From NCBI RefSeq assembly GCF_023159225.1, contig NC_063161.1:68848767-68912766 (forward strand): DNA of 64,000 bases, given 5' to 3'. The notes beneath the pieces were generated by a model. It made no database searches. It was not told the DNA's origin and saw only the letters and a program-made list of their open reading frames with translations. A program made the position numbers and the translations under genes. This document shows, one piece after another, positions 34,001 through 47,100 of the stretch. Every line of letters begins with the position of its first letter. Positions within the stretch are counted from its first letter, which is position 1. The DNA comes from Perognathus longimembris pacificus. Taxonomy: Eukaryota; Chordata; Mammalia; Rodentia; Heteromyidae.

Positions 34001-37000
34001 GGCAAGGGAAGCACAAGTGACTTTAGGTTGAATATTATGTAGGAAACTCCCAGGGTAGACAGCTTGTAATCTGAGATGTTAAGTAAGAATGTGTAGCTCA
34101 TGCCTGTAATCCTACCTACTCAGGAGGTTAAAATGTAAGAATCACAGTTCAAAGCTACCCCAGGCAGGAAAATCTGTGCAATTGTTATCACCAGTTGACC
34201 AGCAAGAAGCTGGAAGTGGAGCTGTAGCTCAAGTAGAATTTTTTTTTCTTTTTTTGCCGGTCCTGGGCCTTAGACTCAGGGCCTGAGCACTGTCCCTGGC
34301 TTCTTTTTGCTCAAGGCTAGCACTCTGCCACTTGAGCCACAGAGCCACTTCTGGCCATTTTCTGTATATGTGGTGCTGGGGAATCGAACCTAGGGCTTCA
34401 TGTATGGGAGGCAAGCTCTCTTGCCACTAGGCCATATCCCCAGCCCCTCAAGTAGAATCTTGAAAGACCCAGGCCCTGAGTTCAAGCCCCAGTACTGGTA
34501 CCAAAAACAAAAAGAAGGAAATTTGGACCAAGAGCAGATTGTGAGGATGCACTAAGAAGGTGGCTATCTGAAAAGCCAGATCAGAGGCCTTAGGAAGAGC
34601 CAGCCTGCTGGCACCTTCATCATGGACTTGCAGCACCCAGGTCTGGGAAGTGTGACTTGTGTTGTTGAAGTTCCCAGGAACTCATTTAGTACTCAGATAA
34701 AACCAAGGTAGAGTCAAGTCTTTGTGTCAGGAACAATTTTCCTTTTGTTCATTTTTCTTATGAAACAAATGTGGCAGTGGAAGTGTAGGGTCCAAGCTGA
34801 GTAGCAAGGGTGAAGCAGTGTGAGCAGTGTGTTTTAACTAGCACAGGTGAGGTAACACTTTGGAGAAGGTGGTGCGTGTGGGGTGTGTGTGTGTGTGTGT
34901 GCACGCGTGTGTGTGAATACCTAGTATGGGGAGGCAAAAAAGCAAATGCTAAGCAGAAATTGCAAAATGGGTAAATACTTGTGTGAATCTAGGGGACCTA
35001 GAGAATAAGGGGTGAGTACCTGAATACAGCTCATGTCAATGGAAAGTTCTCACAAATAAGAGTGTGAAATTGCTGAAAGAGTGCAGCTTGTATCATACTA
35101 CCTGTTTAACCCTGAAAATATGCTTATTCTGTGAGTCTGTGGGTTAGGGGTTGGCCTTTCTTGTTCTCCTTACCGTCTTCTCTCTCACTTTTGCCCTGGC
35201 CTGGGCTCTGGGGAGGCAGTGGTGATCTTCGAAGCCTAGTCTCCGATCCTATTTAATTAAAGGGGAAGACACAGGTATTTAAGATACTGAGTGATCAGTT
35301 CTGGAGTGCATTGGGAGCTGCAGGTAACTGGGGGTCTGAAAGACAGAGACTCTTAAGTGGGCCCTCAGGGTCACTCTCCATAGTGGGCAGGTTAAAGTGC
35401 TTCAGGGTGTCTGGGGGGTGTCAGTGGTAGTTTCTGCTGGGACAGAATGCCAGTCTGATGTGGAAGAAGAACTGGCTGTGTAGCTCTTGAGAGAAGGGTC
35501 CAGGCTGCAGAGGTAACAAAGCCCAAGGATGCAGGACAGATCGTGTGTGTGTGTGTGTGTGTGTGCACCCGTGCGGTACAGGGTCCTGAGCTTAGGACCT
35601 GGACACCATCCCTGTGCTTTTTCCTTCAAGGCTAGTGCTCTACCACTTGAGCCATAGCTTCACTTCTGGCTTTTTAGTGGTTAATTGGAGATAAGAGTCT
35701 CACAGATTTTCCTGCCTAGGCTGGCTTGGAGCTGCAATCCTCAGACCTCAGCCTCCTGAGTAGCCAGGAACCGGTCTTGCTCACACCTTGCACTTAGGCT
35801 CTGACCTCTAATATGGCACTGAACTCGGTTCCTGTTCAATCAGCCCAGGCCAGTACTTCCTTGCTGCAGCTACAGCTGACTTGGAGTGTCAAGATCCAGT
35901 AAGAACATAGGTTGTTAAGTGGCTATTTTGACCTTGTTTACACTTTGTATGTAATGGATGAAAAAATACTTATATTTAAACACATATACAAAACTAGACA
36001 TATTCAATACATATAGTGAAATCCCACATATCTTTCACCTCACCTGATCTCTGTTTCCAACCCACTCCTACTCCCTGTGCTATTCTGAAGTGAATTTTAG
36101 TTGCTACCACTGAAAGATACATTTGAAAACCTAAGCACATTACACTAACAGTCCTGAGAAGTGGATGTGGTCAGCTATTTAGTTAGGATTTCTACTGCCT
36201 CAGATGTCACAATTCTTAGTTTGAGCCATGACTCATATACCATCCACACAGTGTGTTTGTTAGCAGGTCTGTCCTTGCTCCCCTTAATGTCTATCCTCGT
36301 TTCCTCCCCCAAGGATCTTGTCAGCCTGTGCTTTTGGCTACATCCCTGTAGTTATGTTTAACATGTTCCTCTGTGCTGTTTCCAGTACACTGGTATGGGT
36401 AATGGAGCAATACTAATTCATAGGTGACAGGTTTTCCATCAGAGACATACAGTGTCTTACTGACCAATTTCACATCATGAAATAGCACTCTTTTGGTATT
36501 TCCTTAATTAAAACCCCCTTTCTTTATTCAGCCTGAGATATTTTCTATAGGAATGGGATACTCATACACTACTTAAGAGGGAAACAGCTGGTACCACCCT
36601 GATACCACCATGCATAGAGCAATGTCTGGTTGTTTTCTAAAGTAGTTGTGGATTTCTGTGGTATAAAGCTTGGATCTTGAAATCAGCAGGTCACTGTGAA
36701 AGAATAAAGGCTTTGTGGGGAATAATCTGAAATAGAAAGTCTAAAAGTTGAGGAAGGAAACAACACAGTCCATGTGTGCTGGGAGCCTGGAAAAGGGCTT
36801 GGGGTGGGGTAGACCTCTGCAAAGGTGACACCTTATCAGGCTGGATTGAAACTTGCCAGGTACTTCAGCCCATCTGTTCATAAAGTAGTGAACTACTAAT
36901 TAACTGCAATTGATGGAAAGCCATAGGCCAGCTCCATTTTGGAACAGCTGGCAAAGGAGAGATCTCAGTATGCATCCTGCCTTCCCCTGGTGTGGAGCCA

Positions 37001-38355
37001 CTAGTTTAACCAAAGAGTAAATGGAAGGGTTTTCGCTTTATGAACGTATTTTAGCTAGAAACAAAGAAGGGAGATGGGAAATGAGTGCAGCACAATGTGG
37101 GCCCGATATATCTGTAGCATTGTCATTTCTTTCTTCCCAGGGACCCTTTATGAAGGTTTTTATTTCACCCCAAATGGACTCAGGCAAGTCTCTTAATTGG
37201 TGGGTGTTAAAGTCCCATTTGAGGTTCTAGGCATCACGATCAGATAATTGGGTTCAGTTTATAATGGCTGGATTAGTAGGTAGTGCTGACCTACCACGAG
37301 TCATTACTGGGACGCTTCCTTTCCCAAATTACCCATCTCTGAAGCAGGTAATAGGTACCTACCGACCTCGTAGACTTTCTCAGGTTTTCTGCTTATTAAG
37401 TCAAGCGCTAGATAGCTATTAAAATGCTTTGAAAACTTGTGGAATGTACTGTGGAGATGTCAGGTGTTTTTAAACAGTGTCTTGGGGAAGTGCACTATGT
37501 ACCCCAAACCTCTAATTATCCTCCTCCTCGGTGTGCAGTCAGGATTGCTGTCTAAATGTATGGTGATACATCTGTCACTGTTTTCTGGAGTGGGTCACTG
37601 CTTTGGCTCGTGCATTCCTGGGTGCTCTACATGGGAATAATGCTGAGGAACCCTGTCTGTCTTCCTCGTGTCCTAGCACTGGCCACCAGCAACTTTCCAT
37701 GGTCGGTTTCTAGTTTGACCATGTGGGCCTGGGGATTTTAGTTGTGGTTCTCTGCTTCCAGGATTTACTTCCTCCGTGGTTTGTACAAACCCATCTTACT
37801 TTCCTGCTTCTAGTTTTACTTCCTTGTTTCACAGATATAGTCCTTCACTGGTGTGATTTAAAGCACATGTTTTGGATTTTCAGAAGAAAACAGTAAATGG
37901 TTTTGGTTTTATAAATAAATTTGTCCCTAAAAATGTTTCTATACTATAGCCATTATTGTTATCATGTATTTGAGGCTGCCTAGTGAATTGCTCAAGCATT
38001 TTTTTCTCTTTTGGTAGTCTTGGAGCTTGAAATTGGGCCTTGTAATTGCTAGGCAGGTGATCTACCACTGGGCTAAGCTACCCTCCCTTTATTTCATTAA
38101 TTATCATACATTTGTAAAATGAGAAGGTTTCATTGTGATATTTCATATATGTACGCAGTGTACTTGGAATAGATCTTTCCCCCATGATATACTTGTTCCT
38201 CCCCTCTCCCCTCCCCCTTTTCATTGTATGCATATTCATACATACATACATACATATGTAACAACGCCTTCAGTGTGTCCCCCAATGGATCCCCTTTAGA
38301 CAGTATCCCTCCTTTCCCATTTCCATCGTTGTCGTCGTCATCGTTGTCGTCGTCG

Positions 38356-38389
<34 letters not shown>

Positions 38390-41300
38390 TTTAGTCTGTA
38401 CTCCACAAATCAAGATTTGGCTTTTTTTTTTTGGCCAGTTCTGGGCCTTGGACTCAGGGCCTGAGCACTGTCCCTGGCTTCTTCCCGCTCAAGGCTAGCA
38501 CTCCGCCACTTGAGCCACAGCGCCGCTTCTGGCCGTTTTCTGTATATGTGGTGCTGGGGAATCGAACCTAGGGCCTCATGTACCCGAGGCAAGCACTCTT
38601 GCCACTAGGCTATATCCCCAGCCCCAAGATTTGGCTTTTTTGTATGTGTGTGTGTGTGTGTGTGCCAGTCCTGGGGCTTGAAATTAGGGCCTGTCCCTGA
38701 TGCTGTCCCAGAGCTTTTTTGCTCTACCACTCTACCAGCCACAAATCCAGTTCCGGCTTTGCTGGTGGTTAATTGGAAGTAAATTTCACAGACTTTCCTG
38801 CCCAAGTTGGCTTTAAACCACAATCCACAGGTCTCAGCTACCTGAGGGGTTAGTATTACAAGTGTGAGCCATCGTGCCCTGCAATATTTGGCTCTTTGAG
38901 CTTGACTTATATCGCTCAACCTAATGGTCTCCAGTTCCATTATTTTTCTACATATAACATAATAGCATTTTTAAAATGATTAAGTAATATTCCATGGTGT
39001 GGGCATGCTATATTTTCCTTATCATTCATCAACTATTAGATATCTCACTGGTGTCAGTTTTTTTTTTTTGTTTGCTTTTTTGTTTTTTACCATCCCCTTA
39101 ATGCCCAGGCTGGTGTGCACTAGCTGTCCTGTTTGTTCTCTGATGATAGTTGTACCTCTCCAGACCCAGCCATTGGTTGAGGTGGATGGAGTCTTGTGAA
39201 TTTTTGGAGGGTTGTTGTTGTTTATCTTTTTGGCAGACCTCAAACTAGATCTCTTATCTCTGCCTCCCAAGTAGCTAGTACTGTGGCTCTATCCACCACA
39301 CCCAGCCTCTGCAGTGTTTTCTGAGTCTTGCTCATTGGTTTGTTGAGCCCTGAGGTTGCATTGAGGAAAGCTGTAGGAGGAGAGAAGGCAGGGTCCTAGT
39401 CTGGAAGTATGGGAGGGAGGGAGGGAGGGAGGTAGCTCAGAATGTGGCAGAAATCAGTGGTTTTAGCCTGGGTATGCTTTTCTGTGCCTACCTAATCAGT
39501 TGTAGAAGACAGCTTTATGAATTGGTTCTTGAGCTGGCCCTCAGGCAGACTTATTCCAATTTGAAAGAAAAAGAAAATTAAAAAAGGTGAAAAAATTAGT
39601 GTCAGTTTGGAGAAGGGCACAAGAAGCCCAAACTTCCATAATTATTAGCCTTAGGCTTGGATTCAAAGTACTGTGGGTTTGTCAGTGTGCAAAGGTAACT
39701 TAACCACATGGAGGCATCATGTCAAGGGAGGGGGATTAGGCATGTATTCTCCAAGATCACTTGCAGCGTAGCAGAGCTGGTTGAGTTACTGCAAGGGTTG
39801 GGAAAGTCAAATGAAATGATATTGTAATCTGTTATTTCAGCTGCCTTTGATTTTAAGTTAGGTTCTCACTTTTGAATTACTACAAAGAAGAAATGCTGTC
39901 CAGCAAACCATTTGATTTCAAATGCAATACACATGAAATTCAAAGGTGTTAAAATGAAGTGGAGAAACTGGGTGTGATAGTGCACATCTATAAACCCAGT
40001 ACTTGGGAAGGTTGAGGCAGGAAGATCCTCAGTTAGAGGACAGCTTGGGCTACACAGCAAGACTCTGTCTTAAATAAGAAATGATGGATGGATCTTAAAA
40101 TACAGTGTGGAGGATGTGAAAGCACTGTGTAATCCCCAGGAGTCATGTTTAATCTCACATGAGCCTGAAGAATGAGGGAGAGTTATTAAGGATCAATACC
40201 ACTGGGGAGGCACTGCCAGCCCGCTGGAGGAAGAGAAGACGGCATCTATGTCATCCTCATTCAAAAACCGGGCTCCCACAATGCTTAGTTTACCATGTGT
40301 GCAAGTGTGTCTGCTTAGGAAATGGTTGCCTTTTATGACTTTTCTCCTGTTTGCTTTAGAGAAGACCATGATAAACGAGTGGGATCTCCTGTGCTAGATG
40401 TGTTTACATAGAACTTGCAGATCTTTGGCCATCCTTGGGTAAGCCCTGTGCTGAAGCAGTTGCCAGCCTTGCTTTCACCAACATACCTTAGGTCTGTGAA
40501 AAGAGCTTTGAGGGGCTGGGAATATGGCCTAGTGAGTGGTAAAGTGCTTGCCTTGCATACATGAAGACCTGGGTTCAATTCCTTAGCGTCACATATATAG
40601 AAAAAAGCTAGAAATGCTTCTGTGGCTCAAGTGGTAGAGTGCTAGTCTTGAGCAAAATGAAGCCAGGGACACTGCTCAGGCCCTGAGTTCAAGCCCCAGG
40701 ACTGGCAAAGCTTTGGTCCTGTTTGCACTGTAGGCTTTGGTGACTCACCGAAATTATTTTACCTCACTATACCCATTTGTATAGTTTCACTTCAGAAAAA
40801 TGGCATGTTACTATTAGCCTGTCACTCTCTATGCAGTCCACCATTTAGCTACCCGTGAATGACATTTTTTAGATTTTTTTCTTTTGTGTGTGTTGTGTAT
40901 GTGCTGGTCCTGGAGCTTGAACTCCAGGCCTGGGCACTGCCCCTTAGCTTTTTGTGCCTTACCATTTGAGCCACAGCTCCACGTCCAGCCTTTTGATTCC
41001 TGCCCTGGCTGGCTGGCTTCAAAATCCTTATCCTCACATCTCAACTTCCTGAGTAGCTAGGATTATAGGTGTGACTCACCAGCTCCCTGCTGGAAACATT
41101 TATTTCTTAATAAAACTCCAGCAGTAGGGACTTAGTAATCTACCCTAACAAAGAACAGAATTACAATTCCCATAATCGAATAAGAAGTCTTCTCAAGAAC
41201 TAAGCAATAAGGTGTGCTAGGTGCCAGTTCAAGGCCCTGAACTAAAGCCCAGTACTGCCACAAAAGAACAAAACAAACAGTGAGCCTTAAGGAGAAACAG

Positions 41301-43816
41301 AATATCTGCATAGCCTCCAAGTATTTCCCCAGTCCCCAAGTGTCAGTTCATTCTGGTCGTGTTTTGGATATGTGTCTGCAAGCTCTTTGGCAGCTCTCTG
41401 CCAGGAGGTGCCTCATTGGGGCTGGGGATTTAGCTCAGTGGAAGAGCGCCTGCCTGGTGAGCGCAAGGCCCCCGAGTTCGGTCCTCAGTTCTAGAGAGAG
41501 AGAGAGAAGAAAAAAAACAAACTATAAAAGACAAAAAAAGCCCAAGGCAACAGGAGGCACCTCATACCCTTCTTCTTGTGGCAGGGCCTTGGATTTGGTC
41601 TTCTCATAGCACAGTCTGTGAAGGGAACCTCAACAGGGACTTTATGGTGTCAGGACTGCCATCACATGCATCCTGTAGTCAAAGTTCCTGTGCCTCTCAT
41701 GTAATGCAGGACAGGGCAGGTTGGCTCACCCCTGTGTGGTTCTAGGTTCTTCCCAAGTATGCTGTAATCTCACTGAAGTTGGAGAAAACAAACCCCCACC
41801 CAGATTGAGATGCACTTGACAAAGGAACTATCCAGTGCTCTTTACAAAGGCCAAATTTGGTCAAGAATCAAAAGGCTGGGAAACCTGGAGACTGGAGAGC
41901 ATGTGAGTGTTAAGGTCTGGACTGAACCCTGGAAATGGGGAAGGACATCTGCAGAGAAAATGGAAATCCACATACACAGTCAGAACCCCAGGATCATGCC
42001 CATGTTACTGTCCTTGTTTTGAGAAATACGCCTTGCAGATGTAAACTGTGGACATTAATGGAAGCTGTGTGAAGGATGTGTCAGGACTTTTTACTGTACT
42101 TCTCTTAAATCTGAGATTACTTCAAAATAAAAAGTTAAAAACCAAGCCCAGTGCTGGTAGTTCATGCCTATAATCCAAGCTACTCAGGAGGCTAAGATCT
42201 AAAGACTGTAGAGCAAAGCTAGCAGGGGCAGGAAACTCTGTGTGAGACTCATATTTCCAGTTAACCACAGAAAAGTCAAGTGATCTGGGAGTTCCAGAAG
42301 AAGAGTAAGGAAAAAAAAAATAGGTGAAGACTCAGTGGTTAAGCCAGGTTCACACCTATAATCTTAGCTACTCAAGAGGCTGAGATCTGAGTATCGCAGT
42401 TAAAAGCCAGCTAGGGCAGGAAAGGCCATGAGATTCTTATTGCTAACAAACTACTCAGAAAATGACAGAAGTAGAGCTGTGGCTCAAGTAGTATAGTGCT
42501 AGTCCTTGAGCAAAAGAAGCTCAGGGACAGCACTCAGGCCCTGAGTTCAAGCCCCAAGACGGGGGTGGGGGGGTGGGGGCGAGGATGAAAAGCAAAAGAG
42601 GAGCTGTAGTTCAAGTGGTAAACCACTAGCCTTGAGCAAAAAAGCTCAGGAACAGCATCTAAGCCCTGAGTTCAAGCCCCAGGACCCCCTACTCATAAGT
42701 AGAGTAGTTAACCATTATTTTATTAACCTCTAGTCTCAATGATGTGGAGATCTAATGGCTCAGTAATTAAAGCTGATTCTTCAGTGACGTGTTGTGATGC
42801 TCTTTCTCTCTGCAGGGGAGGCACCTGCTGCAGAAGTGCCCTCATCATTGGTCATCCTGTCTGTGTGCAGCTTTGTGATCCTAGTAGTGTTGATTGCAAC
42901 CTGCATTTCCTGCTGCAAGGACCCTGAGATAGACTTTAAGGTGAGCCCAAAGGGCTGGAACATTGGCAGTCATCTTATGATGTGTGTTAGTAGAATGACT
43001 GCATGTCCCAGGTGCTAGGAGGAGGGCAGGGGCTGGCAGGCTGCTCTGTAGACCAGGTACACATTACCTGCCTGTCAGCAGTCAATATCCTAGTTGTGCA
43101 GTTTGTGCCACAGCTTTCCCAGCCCTCCACTCTGTCATTGGAGACCTCCAGCAGTCACAAATGCGTCACCAAACGACTTGGCCTTGTGCCAGTGAGGCTT
43201 GATATACAAAATGGGCTGCTTGGATTTGGCCCCCTGGCTGCACTTGGCTGGCCCTGCTTGAGAGCTCTTTCACAGTAGACACTTTCCTGTGCCTGCCAGT
43301 CCAAGCTTTTCCTAGGTGAGGAATAGAGAATGATGAGTGTTCACTTGCTTCTGGGTTTTTCGTTGTTTTTTTTTTTTTAAACCTGTAGGCTGGTGAACTT
43401 GAGGCTGTTACCTTACTGAAGCACATGAATGCCCCTGTGTTTTGTACTGAGGAAGAGTGTGAGAACCTCAAGTTCACTTCAGAACCTTGAGTCCTCAGAG
43501 GGAGAAGAGTGCTGCCAGTAGTAAAACCCATGCTCAGGAAGGGAGAAGGGAGGCATAGCACTGTGGCAGCGTGCTGGAGTCCTGGCATTTAGCTGCAAGT
43601 TTCTGCACTGGAGCTTGCTGCGTGCCTGTGTGTGTCAGCACACTGCAACACTGGTTAAAGAGGCCTACATGGGGTGTGGGGAGGAAGGAGTCTGTGCATG
43701 TAGAAAAGCTGGTCTTTAATGTAGACCCCATTGGCTGTACCTGAGGGCAGCTAGTTCCCCTTGGAAGCAGTTTTCTTGTCAGAACAACCACCAACATTTT
43801 CTTCTGCTTGTTTTAT

Positions 43817-43847
<31 letters not shown>

Positions 43848-44121
43848 ATGCGTGTATACATGTGCACATGCCAGAACCAGGATTTGAACTTAAGGCCTTG
43901 TGCTCTTGCTTATTAGCTTTTACACATAAAGCTGACACTACCACTTGAGCTACACTTTCACTTCATACTTTTTGCTGGTTAATTGAAGTGTCTCTCCAGT
44001 TTGTCAGCTCTAAGTCTCTTGAGTAGCTAGGATTACAGCTGTGAGCCACTGGCACCCGGCTATTTTTGTTTTTTATTTGATGGCATTAGGGTTTAAACTT
44101 GGCCTCACACTTGCCAAGCAG

Positions 44122-44158
<37 letters not shown>

Positions 44159-47100
44159 TGTGTGTACTTTGAGCCACAGTACCACTTAAAGTTTTCTGGG
44201 CTTCAAACCCCAGTCATCAGATCTCAGCCTCTTGATTCTCTAGGATTACAGGCATGAGCCACCAGCACCCAGTTAGGCAGATGCTCTTAAACTGAGTTAC
44301 TCTGCCCTTTTGTGTTAGTTATTTTCAAGATAAAGTCTCACTTTATGTCCTAGACCATAATCCTATTTGTGCTTCCCACATTGCTAGGATAATGGGTGTC
44401 TGCCACTGTACTTAGCTATTGGTCAAGATGGAGTCTTTTGGACTTTTTTTTTTTTTAAACTCAGGCTAGCATCAGACAATGATCCTTCCGTCTCTGCCTT
44501 CTGATTAACTGGGATTACAGGCATGAGTCACCATGCCTGATCACAAACCTCCTTTTAACTGAGTTGGTGGACCTGATTTCTAGAGCTTCTGCCAGTTTTA
44601 TTGTGAGCATTATTCACCCAGAGATTAGTGGCAGCTCAGGGAGGTGTGCTCTTCTCTGAGCCTAGGCTACACTAGACAAAGAGGCTGGGAATGGGGAGGG
44701 CTTCGGGAAAAGCCAGTCCAGGCCACTGTGGGCACCAGAGGGGTCAGCCCCATCCCTGGGGGCCCCTTTGCTATGACATTGCTGTGGACACTTCTGTGGG
44801 AACTTGGTGACCAGCCTACCAGGGGCACAGGTGTGGGTAAGGAATCTGTGTCTTGGTACTCCGTGTTGCCCAAGAGTTGCATGGAAACCTGGCCATTTTG
44901 GGACAGAGATAAGTCTGATCAGTGTTGATAGGGAAGCTGTCCTCTTCTCCTGTTTCATGACATCTCAGACTGCCTTAGATTGTTGTCACCTTTTTGAATG
45001 TCGGTACTGAGTACAGGAGTTGATTGTGAGGATGCTTCCAGGCCAGGAGAGCATGTTGTCCTGCTCACTGGTTCCAGCCATACAGGAGTAGAGCCTTCTC
45101 CTTGCCCTGGCATTTGTGACTCCACCACAGACTTAGAGCTCTGCAGTTGTGGATCTGAGTGGCCTCAGAGCAGTCACTTAGACCAAGAAGCTTCAGCCAG
45201 GAGTGCTGACCAGTCTAGGCATCCCAGGTGGCCTCTTGTGTGATGGTGACACTGAGCAGCCCAGCTATGTCTCGCCAGCTCATTGTTACTATGTTCCATG
45301 TAATGACATATAAGAAATAACAGATGAGATTAGATGTCTTGGCATCTCTGGAAGCATCTGTACTGGCTACTGGTATGCCATGCCACCACACGCAGCCTCT
45401 TTCTGTTGAGATGAAATCTCAGGGACTTTTCTGCCCCATCTGGCCTAGAGCCACCATCCTCCCAGGCTCAACCTCCCAGATAGATTAGGATGACAGGCAT
45501 GTGTCCGCAGGCCACCTTTTGGTTAAAAGGGGTCTCTCAAACTTTCCTACCAGGGCAGTCATTGAACCAAAATCATTCCAGTTTTCAACTTCCCGAGTAG
45601 CTAGGGTTACAGGTGTGAGCCAGTGGCATCCAGCTTGGACATAGGTTGTTTGTTTTTTTTGTTTTTTTTGACAAAGCCTTTTAGGAATATCTGAAAGGAA
45701 AATTAAACAGTTTCTTCTGTCCAGAAGTCACATCCCAGATGGAAATTACCATATTTCTTTTTCTTAATTATTACGCATGCTAATGGCAATAATATCCTCT
45801 AATGCATTCACAAACACATGTGACAGATGCATGTCTTCTCACATGCATGTAAGAACCTCAGGGTCAGAGAAATCTGCTGGTATAACTTGTAGTTCTTCCT
45901 GTACAGTGAGGGAGGGTGGTAGGAAAGCTGTTGACCAGTTGTCAGCTCTGGATAGGGGCCCTCCCTCAGGTACTTGTAAGTAGCTGAATGAAGGAATGAC
46001 TTCTGTGTCTGTATGAAATTAATCTGGACCCCCAGGGGCACAGGAAAGTGTATAGGAAGGATCAGGTAGCTCTCTTCCCAGCAGTCATTTAAAAGATTCC
46101 TACAGCCTCATTGGTACATCTTCAGTTTTAGACTTATCCTTAGAAAGTAGATATTCTTGTATGCTAATTACACTGCATAGTGTGCCACACAGTTTATACT
46201 GACCTTTGTGGTTCAGTTCTTGATGATTTTCTGCCCTACTTGGTAGTTTTTCCATTGTTACTCTTCACACAGAAATAGGACTCATTTAAAAAATACCTTT
46301 TGAAGCCAGGCACTGGTGGCTCATGCCTGTAATCCTAGCTACTCAGGTGGCTGAGATCTGAGGATCACAGTTATAAGCCATCTCAGGTGGGAAAGTCCAT
46401 GAGACTCTTTTCTCCTATTAACCACCAAAAACAAAACAAAACTGGAACTGGTGCTATGGATCAAAGTGATAGAGTGCTAGCTTTGAGGAAAAAAAAAAAA
46501 AAATTCAGACCCCCGAGTTTCAAACCCTATAACTGACCAAAAAAACAAAACAAAAACAAACTTTTGAAAGTTGGGCACAATGGAGCATACCTGTAATCTC
46601 AGTATTTGGGAGGCTGAAGCAGGATGATTGTGAATTTAAGGCCAACCTGAGCTGTATAGTAAAACTATCTCAAAAACAAACAAGGACTAGCTGGGTCTAG
46701 TGGCTCACACCTGTAATCCTAGCTACTCAGGACCCTGAGATCTCAGGATCACAGTTCTAAGCCAGCCCAGACAGGGAAGGCCATGAGACTCTTATCTCCA
46801 ACAAACTACTCAGAAAAGGCTGGAAGTGACACTGTGGCTCAAGTGCTGGTGTGCCTGCCTTGACCAAAAGAAGCTCAGGGACAGTGCCTAGGACCTGAGT
46901 TTAAGCCCCAGGACCAAAACACACACACAAAACAAAACAAAACAAACACCAAGGACTAGAGATGTAGTCAAGTGGTAGAGCACCACCAGCCTTGCAAGTA
47001 CAAGACCTTGAGTTCAAAGTCCAATACCTCAAAAAGAAAGAAAAATCTAAACAAATGAAAGAATCTTTTCTGAGTTTAACTGTCTTTATTACTAGGAAGA

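Larger units (their letters stand above)
38095..39056 (-). mobile_element. Old L1 3' part, interrupted
   Basis: 38095-38280 (GTTTCATTGTGATATTTCAT ... CCTCCCCTCTCCCCTCCCCC) and 38885-39056 (TCTCCAGTTCCATTATTTT, AGTAATATTCCATGGTGTG) are antisense L1 3' sequence, split by the ATC microsatellite, an IDL-Geo and a B1-Geo. Confidence 0.6.
16433..42815 (+). other. LMTK2: LMTK2 intron 1 (26.4 kb)
   Basis: Apart from the listed repeats I see no coding exon, RNA gene or strong regulatory motif here. Low-repeat stretches include 17200-17870, 19020-19400, 20240-21480, 22060-22590, 26760-27280, 28420-29520, 31130-32960, 33190-34080, 36200-38010 and 39310-39960. Any alternative LMTK2 first exon would have to lie in these, but none is recognisable. 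Confidence 0.8.

Noticed and set aside
38325..38390. Trinucleotide array that could encode a polyamino acid tract
   Set aside because: Lies deep in intron 1 within an old L1 and next to SINEs; no flanking open frame or splice sites.
41417..41495. Possible tRNA-Ala gene
   Set aside because: The A and B boxes are there, but the A-rich tail, target duplication and ID body show it is an ID SINE, not a tRNA gene.
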